A stretch of DNA of 64,000 nt, taken from the NCBI GenBank assembly GCA_009767595.1, contig VSDK01016450.1, positions 287,527-351,526 on the forward strand. Reading direction: 5' to 3'. Shown in pieces: positions 48,920 to 60,989 of this stretch. Position numbers and translations under genes: made by a program. The stretch's first letter is position 1. Every line of letters begins with the position of its first letter. A model generated the notes under the pieces. The model did not search any database, was not told where the DNA came from, and saw only the letters and a program-made list of their open reading frames with translations. This stretch comes from Symbiodinium kawagutii. Its lineage: Eukaryota; Sar; Dinophyceae; Suessiales; Symbiodiniaceae.

Positions 48920-49115
48920 GCTCATGATGGTTGGTAATGGATAGTGATGGTTCATGATGGTTAGTAATGGTTAGTGATGGTTCATGATGGTTAGTCATGG
49001 TTAGTGATGGTTCGTGATGATTAATGATGTTTATACAATGGTAATGATGGTTAACGATGGTTAATGATGGTCATACAATTGGTAATGATGGTTAATGATG
49101 ATTATAATGGCTAAT
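48920..49115. repeat. Degenerate TGATGGTTAG array
   Basis: Dozens of imperfect 8-10-bp units (tgatggttagtaatggttag and variants). Similar arrays of the same word or its complement occur through most introns, for example at 17.1, 21.7, 23.4 and 35.1 kb. Confidence 0.75.
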
Positions 49116-49517
49116 GAGATAGGACCAACAGTGATTAGCAATGGTTGGTTTGGATGAATGGTAAGGGTGGGATTAGTTGATGATATGTGTTGACTGTGGC
49201 TTGTGGTACTTCATTAGTTGGATGCAAATTAGTTGGTTTAGCTGACGATTAGTGCATGCTAGTCTGTGGACACAAGCAACAACCAACAACATCAGGAACG
49301 TCAGTAATCCTTAATGCCAACCCTGCATTAATAGACCCCTGGGTTGATTTGTAATAGGTTCCACTAACAGTCGTGGTTTTCCATCAAACTGGCACCTGCC
49401 TAGTAATAAACCGATGGTTGATCCATCCAGGGTAAGCATCACACAGGTCTGCCACAGCAACAGGTTTCAACAACCAACGGCAGCAGGACCATTCCTCAAC
49501 CAACGCCGCCAGGGCAC

Positions 49518-49570
49518 CTGGTAGACCAGAACGAAACCCAACTGCGCCGCCATCTTCACCCCGTAGTACC
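49518..49570 (-). CDS. MFS transporter, TM10 exon
   Basis: A 53-bp exon between ctcttcacag and GTGCCC, reading YYGVKMAAQLGFVLVYQ. This is the family's G-K/x-M-A-x-x-x-x-F-x-x-x-Y helix that precedes the E-x-Y/F-P-T/A element. The phase joins both neighbours. The open frame also runs about 30 codons upstream through the acceptor (NVVYLEWFAKAF), so a longer or alternative exon is possible. Confidence 0.8.
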
Positions 49571-50783
49571 CTGTGAAGAGACAAACGTCAAAGGCCTTGG
49601 CGAACCACTCCAGGTACACCACGTTGAATCGTAGGGTCGTTGTGCACTTCAAAATGCTTAGGGGGTTTGGACTGATAACTCAAGTCTGGTTGTAACGCCA
49701 CTGATTGACTTATGAAAAAATGTTGATGATGAATGCACGATGAAATCACCAAATGTATCAAAACAAGAATATATATGATATTTGATACCTGACGTATAAT
49801 TATACCAAATGCTCCAATGATGGTACTGGATTAGTATGCCATGAAGTTTCTGGCATTGCTAGATGGTTGCCCAGCCATATCAGTCACGTTGTTCATTCGC
49901 TAGCTGCATGCCTTCTTATGACAATCATGACAGTTGTTCACTGCCCAAATGATTTAAGCTTCGACGAAACATGGCTGTTCTGCCGTCCCATTGCCCTAGT
50001 TCCGAGGCGCCATTTTAACAGCTGTTTCTACCTCCGCTGAAATTTGAAGAATTGGTCCGTAACACAAAAAAGAAAAGAAGCAACAAGTTCATGGGCTGAT
50101 CTATTTGAAGCCATTATTTATCATGGATGATTTTTAAACAGTCATTATTCATGAGAGTTCATGGGCACACATCTGCAATGTCCTGCCAGGAAGCCCACCA
50201 AACGTGACCATAGGGACACCATCTTAGGATCACCCCCAGTGTTATGGCACACCATCTATTCCTTCTGCAGATTGCCATCACTGGAACTGGCTCCGCTCTG
50301 TGGCAAGCGGCCCAGTGTTTTTCACGGTTGTTGCCACCGATGATGAACAACCTGAGCGAGGGGGTTGCACTGATCGCACATTAGTTGCGTATCACTTGAT
50401 GGTTGCCATCAAGTCAACCAATGGTACAAGTAAATCAGTTGACAATGATATATTCTGTTAGATACTATGGCCAAAGGAAGATCCTGAACCATAGAGATAT
50501 GTTGGTTATGACCGACTGGGTGCAATGACCGATCTGGGGCCGCTGCCGGGCTTGTGATAAAAGAAACAAAAAGCAAGCAACTCGCATGTGAGATTTGCAA
50601 AAAATATCGTGCCTTGACCCGGTCTGACCCTATTCATTTTTGGGATATTTTGGGATGAATGCCCACTGATCTTGAAACTTTCACCCATTTTTATGGTGTA
50701 GGTAGTTGAAGGTCAAGGTCTGCACATTTCCAAACCAACCATTCATTCGATTATGTAAGGCACGGCGATGCCATGGCGTTCAC

Positions 50784-50854
50784 TCCAAGTGCCCACCCCA
50801 AGTGACAGCAAGACGATGGCCAACATGGTCAGGTAGAACTTCACACTAGTGATC
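50784..50854 (-). CDS. MFS transporter, TM9 exon
   Basis: A 71-bp exon reading VKFYLTMLAIVLLSLGVG, a clear membrane helix at the position of TM9. The acceptor is acctgcgag and the donor GTGAAC. It ends with one base, exactly what the following exon needs to make an arginine codon. Confidence 0.75.
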
Positions 50855-51697
50855 CTCGCAGGTGGACGGCAGGCTGAGTGAGCTGGAGCTGTTGGCATTA
50901 CACAATGCAAGGACTAGTGAAAAAGATGACATGATGCGCATGATGTGCCATTGATGATTGATGATTATCGACATAAAAAAAATAAGATGACATGTAATTA
51001 TTCACATTTGTGATCAATAACCAAGTCTCAAGAACAATCAAGACTTGGTTTTAACAAGTGCTAAGATTGCCAATGGTGTCAAGACACCTGTCTTCAAAAC
51101 AAATCATCATTGTTGATTGATATCTCCCTCTCTCCCCCTCCAGCGCCATCAGTCAATCAATTAATCATTGGTTAATGATTATAGAACACGTGATGATAAT
51201 GATCCGTCACCATTGGACAAATGGTTTACCGGTTTACAGTTTTTGGTTTCCATCGCCTTCTCAAGGAGGTTAGCTGGGCTAAGATGTGTTACAATGTGAT
51301 GCAACAATGATGCAACTGTTGGTTGTGGCAGTGTTAGTCAACAATGATGCAGCTGTTGGTTGCCATTGATGATTCCATAGCATTCCTATTCTTGCATCAT
51401 GGCAATGCCTTAAAACGAACCACAGCCACGGACTCCCAGAGACCCAAAAGCTAGCCCACCGACAACGGGAATTTGTTGCTCTTAAGCAGAGATCCCTACA
51501 AGGTGACATAGCGACAACCCCCCAGGCACAAGCTGCTCAATCATACAAGTAATTATATCCAGCATAAGTGGTACTCTAGTGAACCAACCTGAGTCAAGGA
51601 TTCCTCCAGGGTTTCGCGTGGTATTGATGGGTTGGTGATCTTGCCATACACGCCACTGACTCGTCACGCGGCATGGCTCACATAGCTGGCACATCAC

Positions 51698-51775
51698 CTG
51701 TAACCACCAGGCACTGGCGGCTGACCGGCTCCAAGCGGCCGAGGATACAGCACTCCCAGGATAGATCCTCAGATG
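51698..51775 (-). CDS. MFS transporter, candidate TM8-TM9 loop exon
   Basis: A candidate exon reading ILGRLEPVSRQCLVV, resembling the basic D/G-R-x-x-R motif between TM8 and TM9. The donor is GTGATG. Two acceptors are possible (cttcag, or gggag closer in). The phase does not join the next recognised exon directly, so either another small exon lies between (51.4-51.5 kb is a candidate) or a boundary is off. Confidence 0.45.
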
Positions 51776-52540
51776 CTGAAGCCACTGCTTTCGAAAGCGG
51801 ATTTTGCAGTGAGCAGCTGGTGAATAGAAGCAATCATTGACTATGGCAAGAACTGTCAATAAAAGAACCTCTGATAATGCAACTGTCATGCACAAATGAT
51901 GATCATTGAAACAACTCTCGATTCCCAACGATTTTGGCTCATTTCCGAAGGTTGCTTTCCCGTTGGTTAACCATACTAATCATTACTAAACAGTCGTGGT
52001 GAGTATCAACCATGACTTTGTGCTGACAAATGTACACCAGCCAGATTCTTCGACTAGTTCTGACCTTTAGTCACCAGGCATTGACCTTTTGCGAACCATT
52101 TATCAAGCAATAATTCGCTACCATTAACAATCAATTCAGGACTACTAACCCCCAATTCATCACTATTAAACATCCAGAAACCCTTGACAAACCATTTATC
52201 CATCGCCTATGACATAAACCATCCATTTAGACCAGCAAATACCCATCCATTCACTACCATTAGCCACCAATTCACACCCATCGACGATCCAGAAACCCTG
52301 CACAAACCATCCATTCACAATTGATTCACCAAAAACTCAAACACCACATATTCACCACCATAATGGTGAATGGTAGTACGGCAAAACCTATGGTTCAACT
52401 CTTCAACCACCATATATTCACCAGCAATTAACTACCATAGCCACCTCAAATTCACCATTCCTTCCCCACCAGCTTCTCAACCACCCAAGTTCCCCCCTCC
52501 TTCCCCACTCCTTCACTGGTCCTTTCCCTGGCTCCCCTAC

Positions 52541-52650
52541 CAGCACCAGCTCCACCAGCTCCACCAGCTCCGCAGCCCGTCGCCGAGCGTCCCAAGACCA
52601 CGCCCGGGATCTCCCACAGAGCACCGATGAAGAGCTGCTTCGCGGCGCCC
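52541..52650 (-). CDS. MFS transporter, TM8 exon
   Basis: Contains QLFIGALWEIPG, the ALWE-x-PG hallmark at the start of TM8 in SV2/SVOP proteins. The acceptor gcaccgag supplies the single base needed after the previous exon. The 3' end is uncertain: possible donors are GTGGTC at 52601, one inside a three-copy GGAGCTGGT repeat, and GTAGGG at 52540. Beyond VVLG the reading frame with the best codon bias changes, so the donor probably lies before or within that repeat. Confidence 0.75.
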
Positions 52651-52705
52651 CTCGGTGCAACCCAGGGTGACCCATGGTGACCCAGCCCTATGAACCCATG
52701 GTGAA

Positions 52706-52850
52706 ACCTAGGGTTAAACCTATGGTTACTATATAAATGCCATGGTTAAACCTAGGGTTACTGTATAAAGCCATGCTTAAACCTAGGGTTAGTGTATAAA
52801 GCCATGCTTAAACCTAGGGTTAGTGTATAAAGCCATGGTGAAACCTATGG
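52706..52850. repeat. 31-bp tandem repeat
   Basis: About five copies of a unit containing AAACCTAGGGTTAGTGTATA then AAGCCATGCTT. The CCTAGGG of successive copies lies at 52751, 52782 and 52813, a period of 31. It is immediately upstream (coding sense) of the TM8 exon. Confidence 0.8.
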
Positions 52851-53666
52851 TTAAGCCCATGGTGAAACTTGGGGTTGAAGAGGTATAGCTATGAGTCCAA
52901 AGCTGGTGGAACAAGTGGTTTATGGTTGAACCTATGGTTAAACAGGTGATGAAACAGCTGCTAAACAGCTGTTTAACATGGGTATATGGTTGAAGCTATG
53001 CCGAAACAGGTGGTTCAACAGCTGGTAGTACTGCTAGACCTATGGTTCAACTGCTGGTTAAACAAATGCTTCAACTGATTCAACTGCTGGTTCAACTGGT
53101 GGTCGTTTCAGTCAGGCAGTTTTTTTGCCTGAGCCCTCCTGAATGACTTGAAGCGACGCCGCCAACAGTAGTCAAATCCAGTCAACCAGTTGGTTCACAG
53201 GAAAAAGGCAAGGAACCCCCCCAGGTTGTGGTGGTAGATCAGCCATTTGGCTGGGAATCCTACTGGTTCATCAAATCCTATGAGATGATCATGCTATATA
53301 CGGTTGCTAGGGGTGAAATCAATGATTGATACTCAATTTTGCAACTGGTTATACCGATGGCCAACGGAACAGCAACCATTGGGATGAGCTGCCATTGCTA
53401 TACTGTTTGGATCAAGCATAGTATAACGTTGGTATAGCAATGTTATCAAAAGATCGCCAATGGCTATGAGCATCTGATTGCAATAAACTATGACATTATT
53501 GAACTATTGGAACGACAGCGGTATAACAAATGGTGTGCCAACGGTATTGCAAGCAAAATTGACAATAATTTATCCAATCGAGGTCATGAGAATGCCAGGG
53601 ACAAAATAGAAAATATCAACAACTTGACTCTTGACACTATTGAAATCGGCAACCAGTTTAACTCAC

Positions 53667-53831
53667 CAAATGTTGGTCATCGTGTCATCATGCGCCATCA
53701 GTTTGGACAAGAACACGGCATGGGTCAGCTGCTGGTGCCAGCCGAGCATCTTATCCACCAAGTCGGAGAGAACTTGCGGGAAGGCGTACAGAGATCCGAA
53801 GTAGGACAAGTTGGTGATGAAGCACGAGAAC
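53667..53831 (-). CDS. MFS transporter, TM7 exon
   Basis: A 165-bp exon with good boundaries: acceptor gtcgtttcag, donor GTGAGT. It reads FITNLSYFGSLYAFPQVL, a typical TM7 (aromatic, small residues, YFG) of SV2-like transporters, then a polar stretch with LSDLVDKMLGWHQQLTHAVF. It starts in phase 2 and ends in phase 2. A 138-codon open frame on the opposite strand here is its shadow. The loop after TM7 is longer than usual and His-rich. Confidence 0.85.
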
Positions 53832-54622
53832 CTGAAACGACCGGATTGGTTCCTGAAACAACCGGGGGTGGTTCAACCACCAATTATAGCGGCCAAGCCG
53901 TTGGATTCGAGCATCATTTCTGAGGAGTTGAAACTCGGCAAATGGTCGGTTTTCAGTTGCTATAAAGGATTAATATTGAATTCGGGAGTAATTACCGCCC
54001 CTTTTGTGAGAACCTGAAAAACAAGGTTTCTTTGAACACGAAGTATCAGGGTTTCCTGTAGAGTTCCCGTGAGCAATTTCTAAGAACCTGCGACGGGGTC
54101 ACGTGCTGGTAGCATTCTGAGCCTCCCGCAAAAAACAAAACATGCCAGGCTATTTAACAACACGCCGTCTGAAGCATCTGTTATCAGTACATATTCATGT
54201 GGATACATAAATGCTGGTAGATAAAATTTGGAGAGTATGCAAACAGAATCCTAGGAAGATTTTCGCGCTGATTCGCATGAGATTGAGTTCACTAAGTTAA
54301 GACTTTCAAAAATCAGTCATCATGATTGAGTTCCAAAAAGGTTTATTAATCTACAGATATGCCTTAAAGGCTGAAAGCATACTATAAACTTCCATTTTTT
54401 GGTGCGATTTTTTTTAATGTTCTTGCAAGGGCTGAAAAATCTATGTGCGATTCCGCTGGGAACCTAAGATGCGGACCAAATCTTGCGAAGTGCGTCTTGG
54501 ATACAAACTCCGTTAGTAGTATCGATGCAGCCTCTAAAACATCACAAGTCACAAGAAACAAACACATGCACATGGAGGGTGTAAACACTGGAAGGATTGC
54601 AAATGAAAACACATCTCACTGC

Positions 54623-54712
54623 TTGGTCGTTTCAACCGCTCTGAAAAATATGAGTCAACCAACCACTCATATCCAAATAGCTAGAAAATAGAACAGGTTG
54701 AAAACCACCAAC
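54623..54712. mobile_element. F3 element
   Basis: TTGGTCGTTTCAACCGCTCT, GAAAAATATGAGTCAACCAA, ending GGTTGAAAACCACCAACC. It lies in an MFS intron upstream of the TM7 exon. Confidence 0.55.
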
Positions 54713-55135
54713 CTGATTGTGATTTGTCATGAACACATTCATGTGTCACCGGTCTGGGAACTTCTGGACGCGCACTAGCCATTACAGCGACATGCTCACT
54801 CCCCGGCTGATCACGCACATGTCAACCTGAATCAGCAACCCTCAAATTGTCCATGCTGCAACTGGAACCCAATTCACCTCCAAAATGGCAGCTCGCCCAG
54901 TGTCAATGGTGAGCAGATCATGCCATCATTGTCTATTGGCTATTGTTACCCGAACAAATTCCAAGTCCTATGATCATATAATGGCTTGTCAAGCAACTTA
55001 CCCAACTCCTGTGACAAAAAACCTACCCCACCAACTCTGAGATAAACAGTTGATAAACAGCAAACGCCTATGATTCACTGGTTCTTAAGCAACTTTCTCT
55101 ACCAACGCTGCAATACTCAGCGGGGTGACGCTTGC

Positions 55136-55194
55136 TGCTCGCCGAGACACGACACTGCCACCGTGGGGAGCAGCAACTTGTTGCTCAAAATGAT
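55136..55194 (-). CDS. MFS transporter, exon leading into TM7
   Basis: Between tcctccacag and a GC donor (GCAAGC). It reads ILSNKLLLPTVAVSCLGEQ with very high third-position GC. It starts in phase 0 and ends in phase 2, as the neighbours on both sides require. The hydrophobic PTVAVSC begins TM7. The GC donor matches the consensus GCAAG, a donor type known to be frequent in dinoflagellates. Confidence 0.65.
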
Positions 55195-56473
55195 CTGTGG
55201 AGGAAGCGATGGGATGATGGTGGAAAGGGGACACCTAAAATGTGTTTCTCAGCAACAAGTTTAGTCAAACAAGCAAAGTGGTAAAACTTCAAAGGTCATC
55301 ATGGCCCAAAGTTGTTCCATCAAAGTTCCCGCAACTTTTGTGGCGAAGTTCAATGGTGACTGATAAGAGAAAGAGACCCACAAATAGACCACAGAAGTGA
55401 ATTTCTTCAGCAGCAAACTTAAGCAGATTGAAGTGTTGATTGTAAATGCAAGCCAAACACATGAAAAAAGACAAGACTCAGGGATTGGCAGCGATGTTTT
55501 CTAAAATTCCTCGGGCCTCCAGCTTGCATGGACACCTTTGACTTGGGAATCCATACTTTCTTGGCTCGTACCAACTATAATCGGGATATGCCTAGTGAGG
55601 CTACACAACCACCAGGAACATTCAGCTGACTCCCTGGGACTGGACATATCGCTACACATCTATGGCAACCAAAAGACTCTGCCAGGTTCAAAAATGCAAT
55701 GCACCAACAATTTTGGTGGTTAAATTCTTAATTACCAATCGATAACTACCAGGATGACAAAATACCCTAGTAATGAATCAGCCAGCCTATTGATGACTCA
55801 GGGTATCATGTCAGGTGATTGATCGGATCGTTGCGAAGGGCTATGGAAATCTGGAGTCTTGGTTACAATGCCCTTGGCAGTGCTTGTATGGCTGTTGGGT
55901 TAAGGGTCCCGTTCGTACCCCAGCTGCCCATAAATGAACAAACTAGTCTGGCTGATGGGGCTGGTTCATCACCACCAGCTTTTTGGATGGCTGGTTGTGA
56001 CATATGATGACCGATACTAGCTAGACATTGATTGTTTTTAGCCACTGTCATAATTGCCATAATTGCCATACATTTCGTACTTGTCACAATGGTCAAGATT
56101 GTCAAAGGCCATGATCAAAACAGAAACGTTCTGATCAAAATGATTTTAGCTAAACATTGTTGAATATTATTAGCTGGTCATTGACAACCATGGGCGTATT
56201 GACCATGTGCAAGCGCCAAGGCTATTGCTTATCATCCCCTCTTACCAATTAACCATCAACCAACATCAAACGACCATCCATCAACCATCAACTGCTTCTC
56301 AAAATCCCACGTATGTGTTTACCATCAGTTGGCCATCAACCATATAAGCATCACCACTCACTAATTAACCATGGTATAAACCACGATTTTCCCTACCCAT
56401 CACTACCCATGTGCCACCACTAACCATCCCTAGGGCACCACGAAGTTCCCCACCGCTACCACAGCCCCGGCAC

Positions 56474-56540
56474 CTTGCCCTGCCGTTGCAGCACTCCCAA
56501 GAAGTTCTCCGAGGCCGTGGGCGATGTCTGGAGCGGCATC
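56474..56540 (-). CDS. MFS transporter, loop exon
   Basis: A 67-bp exon between ttgctgcag and GTGCCG, reading MPLQTSPTASENFLGVLQRQ. The frame was chosen because almost all third positions are G or C; the two other frames are much poorer. It continues the loop between TM6 and TM7 and ends in phase 0, as the next exon requires. A large unrelated open frame over the same DNA is a shadow. Confidence 0.65.
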
Positions 56541-56998
56541 CTGCAGCAACGAGTTGATCTCTGATGGGTCCCAGGGGGGTCCCCAAACAGCACAGGGCGC
56601 CTCACCACCGCCATTCGCAAGGCGTGAAAGATGGCTTGGTGACCATGGTTGGTGGTTAGGGTAATCATTCATAATCATCCTTGATGATGGTGAATGATCA
56701 TCAAATGATCGTTGATGGTTCAAAGGAATCGCAACCATCAAATCCAACAAGCAGAAAAAAGCAGCCAACATTGATAAGTGGCTAAAAATGGTCCATGATC
56801 AGTTCAACTAGGACTTATATGAATGGCTAAATTGAGGTAGCACACTCTCTGAGAAACTACCCTGCAAATGGAAAATCCACCATGTATAGCTGGACCTCCT
56901 ATGAAAACTGTTTAGTTTAGCAAATCCCAGGAGAAACATGCACCAAACAAATGGCAAAAAAAACATGTGTCGGCACTGCCCTGCATCTACTGGCGCGC

Positions 56999-57110
56999 CT
57001 AAAATCTACCGACACGTCGGTGGCGCTGTTGTCGTGGCGCATGCTCTCCAGAACCAACATCGCTTCGGCATGGCCTCGGGTTGGTTCGGCTGGTGCCATC
57101 CCAGGCACAA
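56999..57110 (-). CDS. MFS transporter, central cytoplasmic loop exon
   Basis: Reads GHAEAMLVLESMRHDNSATD, matching the MFS pattern after TM6: G-x-x-x-E-A-x-x-x-L-x-x-M-x-x-x-N. Third codon positions are about 80% G or C. The acceptor could be any of three AGs, which keep the same frame. The end is set at a GC donor (TTTTAG then GCGCGC), because that gives the phase required by the next exon. A GT donor at 57009 would break the phase. Confidence 0.75.
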
Positions 57111-57160
57111 CTAGGATGGTTGAAACAAAGCATCAGGATACTTATAGCAGTGACTCATAT

Positions 57161-57282
57161 GGCTATGGGCTATGGGTCAATATTAACCAGCCAATACTGG
57201 GGGATAATAACCAATGATAATTAATAGGGAAACAATGGTCAATGAAAGGGGAACAAGGGGTACAGGGTTTTGACCCACAGCC
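57161..57282. mobile_element. F2 element
   Basis: GGCTATGGGCTATGGGTCAA to GGGTTTTGACCCACAGCC, about 122 bp, with the first 7-8 bases duplicated at the left end. It lies in an MFS intron upstream of the loop exon. It is in the same orientation as the 11771 copy. Confidence 0.7.
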
Positions 57283-59322
57283 AGATCGTTGGTGAATCTT
57301 GCTTACAGTTGCTTGCTATCACTTGTAGCTGACTGGATATCATTGTAATTTGTCTCGGCCATGTTTGTTGGGCCCAGTGGTTGGTGAATTGCGCTTGTCG
57401 TATCGTGGCTTAACGAGCTTTATATAGCGGAGAAAAACAACAGTTTCATTTTTACGATAAGCACACTCCCCGGTTGTTGATTGTACTGCTTATATTCTAA
57501 TTTTATAAGCCCCAGACTTGCCAAGTTATGCTCCTTAACTGTTTGGAACCGTTTTTGGTTCTTGGGATCTTTTTCCACCGCCTCATGAATCCGTCTTTCG
57601 GCAACCTGTATTCAGCCATACCAACCATGACCGACCATACCCATCCATACCCCGTCTGGGTTAAACCATTGCTCACCTTTACTGCATCCACCTGAATGTC
57701 TTCATTCTGTAGTAACAATATCTATCACCCCGACTCAACGCGTGTTCACCCTTCCGAACCATGAAACCAACATTAGTCATTCATAACCCTTGTCAACCTT
57801 GGTTCATCACCAATGGAAAATCGCTCAGAAGTGACCATTTTTCACCACAAGCGGGGCTGTCAAGCGACGTCCCTTGAGCTGCAAGAAGCTGGGTGATTGA
57901 TGCAGAAACGGCGCGCCTGGGCATGACAACCCCCGGGGAGTGGTACCCCCAGGGCGTGTGACCAAGCAAGTTGATCGATCCAGATTTCAAGCAACACGGA
58001 GCTAGATAGCTCAACATGATCAATCAAAATCAACCCAACAAATCAACAACGATCACAACATTCAAAAACATACAACAAACCATTAGAATTAAAAGCCATA
58101 CAACAAACCAGTAGATCAAACATATATCAAATCACAACTCTTGTTTCTGTTTGTTGTCTTGTAAAGCTTGCTGCTTGCATGACAATGCGAGCCGCTTGAG
58201 GCACCACCCCTCCAAGCTCTCCCCTCGTCGTCTAGGCACTGGTGCACAGCAGAACTAGGGATGGTATGGCGCCCAGCTGGATAATACGCCTCCAATCCAA
58301 ATGCTTCCTGACAGCTCACTGCAGAACACAAACAAAAAACATCAGCTTGGTCGAGTTAAGGATAACTGGTGTTTTTTCCAGAATGGCCGCCACAGCGCAC
58401 CTGGTTGGTAGTAATAGCTCATCCTGAGAAAGCTAGATATTCAAGCAACCAACCATTCGCTATATTGGGCGAAGTCAAGCATGTTTCAATCTAGAACTAC
58501 AGAAACATGTTTACAAACAAAAGACGTTTTACCGCCTGAACTCATTGTCCAGCTTGTAACCATTTAGTTGCTGGCTGCCTACCGCAATTGTAATCTGAGA
58601 TTAAAATTTGTCTAATCCCCATTGATCAGAGAATCCGAATTGTGGTGGATGGTTAAAAACCCCCCAAAAACTACATTGCCAGGAATATGTCATGTGTAGT
58701 CAAATCCCTAAAACATAGTTTTCTATCAGCACGTTGCCAAACCCCATGCCCCCTAGGTAACGTCACTTGGTAGGCACACGCAACAGGAATCATGGCAGCA
58801 ACAACTGCAGGACCACCACAACAGTAGCAACAACAACAAAAATTGGATCAGCCATACCGTGGGTTAATCAACCATTACCCAACCATTCACCAACCATCCA
58901 CCAACCATTCACTGGAATCCGCTGGTTAAACCTGGACCTTTGAGATCGTAAAAGACTGTTAATACCCGGCCATCCAGCAACCAGAAATCTGAAACTTGCT
59001 TCTACCAGAACGTAGTGAGAGTGGCACAGGCCAGGGGATGGATGTTCATGCTCTATTTCTGCAACACAAATCATGTAGTGAAACCCAGGTGAGAGGCCCT
59101 TGAACCACACAAGTAAGTCACCCACTGGAATTCGGCAAGCACGATTCACTGGGACGCGCACTTGGGGTTATGACTGGGATTTAACATAAGTGGATAACCA
59201 TGGCTATAAACACTATTAAACACTATTAAACACTAAAAGGTAGCTGAATTAACCCCTATAACCATAGTGAATCTACCGTACCTTTGCAGTGGACCTAGCA
59301 CATCCAAGTGCGCAGTTGATAC

Positions 59323-59354
59323 CTGCCGTCAAGGTTCAAGCTGGGGTCATCAAT
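59323..59354 (-). CDS. MFS transporter, short candidate exon (TM5-TM6 linker)
   Basis: A 32-bp exon reading IDDPSLNLDG plus two bases, between ttgcag and GTATCA. SV2-type transporters commonly carry a D-P-S-L-x-x-L-x-W-R segment before TM6, which this resembles. It joins the preceding candidate in phase 0. A 23-bp piece at 58966-58988 reading FLVAGWP, with acceptor gtttcag and donor GTATTA, has the compatible phase and could be the next micro-exon, but that is weak. Confidence 0.4.
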
Positions 59355-59771
59355 CTGCAATAGGAAGGCGGCATAAATTTCCTCACAGCGAGAGGGCCCT
59401 GCCATGCCATGATGTCTGTGAGGATGGTTCAGTTGTTCGGGGGTAGCATGATCAACCACAAACGGTATTCCCCCCACATCGCCATTTTTGGTAAACCAAA
59501 ATGCCAAAAATGGTATACAACTATACTGTATACTATAATAGTCTGTAGTCCTGTCTTGCTACATCTGCCGTTAGCCTGAAAGTTGGAAACCAAACACTAC
59601 TGGCTTCATCCCAATCCCTGAAACAGCTGAATCCACCAGCATGGTGTTGGCAACATCAGCCCCCACGGTCACCAACAGGCACAGCATGGCAATGTTGCAA
59701 CGGTCGCATCCTACATGGGAAGTCATGCAACCGCTTGGCTCATCAATGTTGCAGCTCCACATGTGGGCGAC

Positions 59772-59837
59772 CAGCAGTTTCCGCCAAGCATCTCCCAGGG
59801 CGAAAAGGGACTCAGCAACGTGGCAAGTGATGCGGAA
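59772..59837 (-). CDS. MFS transporter, candidate exon (TM5)
   Basis: A 22-codon candidate exon reading AESLFALGDAWRKLL, which resembles the family's TM5 pattern (polar-x-LFALG-hydrophobic) expected after the E-I-x-P-x-x-x-R element. The acceptor is ggggtag and the donor GTCGCC, which is weak. It begins and ends in phase 0, whereas the preceding recognised exon ends in phase 2, so one boundary is wrong or a small exon is missing. The open frame continues some 60 codons past the proposed donor, with lower coding quality. Confidence 0.45.
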
Positions 59838-60611
59838 CTACCCCGTGAATCATGCTTGATAATGGTTGAGTATCATGGTTAGTGATTAATAATGCAATAA
59901 TGATAGTTAATAGTATTTAATTAATCATGGATAGTGATTACTAAGTTTCTGAAACTGACAGCCGGCGCTTCATTATTGTCCTGATGTCTTCCCAAGCCTG
60001 TGCACTGAAACCCAGGATATAGTTCATCGTAAGCAATTTCGGTGACATGCGGTTTTCTTGTGGATAAATGTTAGCTCATGACGCTCCACAATATAGCCGT
60101 CGATTGGCGCGATAAAACCTGACTGCTGTTGGTGTATTCCTTAGCGAGGTGCTGACCTGCATATGCGCAGGCCAGTGGCATCCAATGACTTGTCTGCATA
60201 AATCAATGTCTGCAACGGCAACAGTACGTGATCAGGAAACCGGAACAAGGGTTCTGCCGACCTGGAGAAACATCTCGGCCGCTGCCACCATGTGAAAGGT
60301 GCCAGCATGTGTGGAAAACCATTTGTTTCAAGGGCTGAAAACTGGTGAAACGTTACTGCCGCCAAGGACTATCAAGGACTCAAACGACATTCATGCCGCC
60401 TAAGGGCCTGTGTCATTGCGGCGGTCAGGATCCGGTACTTCCTTAGCGCAGTGAGGGTCCGAACCATGAGTGGAGCGACGTTCAATGTTGAGGCTTCTGT
60501 GGTGGCAGCAAAAAAGTGTTGGGTTAGTTTGTTAGATTCATCGTTTTGAACCAACAAATCCTAATAAATAGTTAGTCCTTTTGTTAAATCCCAATGCAGA
60601 AATCTGGTTTC

Positions 60612-60703
60612 TTGTTTCAACCGCCATGAAAAATATTTGTCAACCAACCATTTGTTGATAATTACATTTGGGAAAATCAAAAATCTCAATCACGCCACCA
60701 ACC
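60612..60703. mobile_element. F3 element
   Basis: GTTTCAACCGCCATGAAAAA, TGTCAACCAACCATTTGTTG, ending CAATCACGCCACCAACC. It lies in the MFS intron 3' of the TM4/5 exon. Confidence 0.55.
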
Positions 60704-60837
60704 TACCCAATGGAATTAACCAATAATATATCCTTGTCCTTTAACCATTGCTTAACGAAATCCCAATGAACCAATTCATCTCCTCCCATGATTAATGGCT
60801 CGTATCCCCTATGATTCACAACCACTAATGGTTTTAA

Positions 60838-60975
60838 CCCCTATCAAACCCTCATGGCTAACGACCATTAATCCCTTATAACCCCTATCAAACCCCTAAG
60901 ATTAACAAACATTAACCCCTTACAACCCCTATCAAACCCTCATGACTAACGACCATTAACCCCTTTTATAATCCC
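60838..60975. repeat. 44-bp tandem repeat
   Basis: CCCCTATCAAACCC recurs with a spacing of 44 bases (the CTATCAAACC part at 60841, 60885 and 60929), linked by TCATGGCTAACGACCATTAA variants. It abuts the TM4/5 exon on its 3' side. Confidence 0.7.
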
Positions 60976-60989
60976 TAAAAACCACCAAC

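Noticed and set aside
48920-49115. TGATGGTT array as a CRISPR array or telomere repeat
   Set aside because: The units are short, degenerate and without spacers, and the same words fill introns throughout.
53507-53923. Plus-strand open frame of 138 codons
   Set aside because: Complement of the MFS TM7 exon, whose minus-strand reading has clear family motifs.
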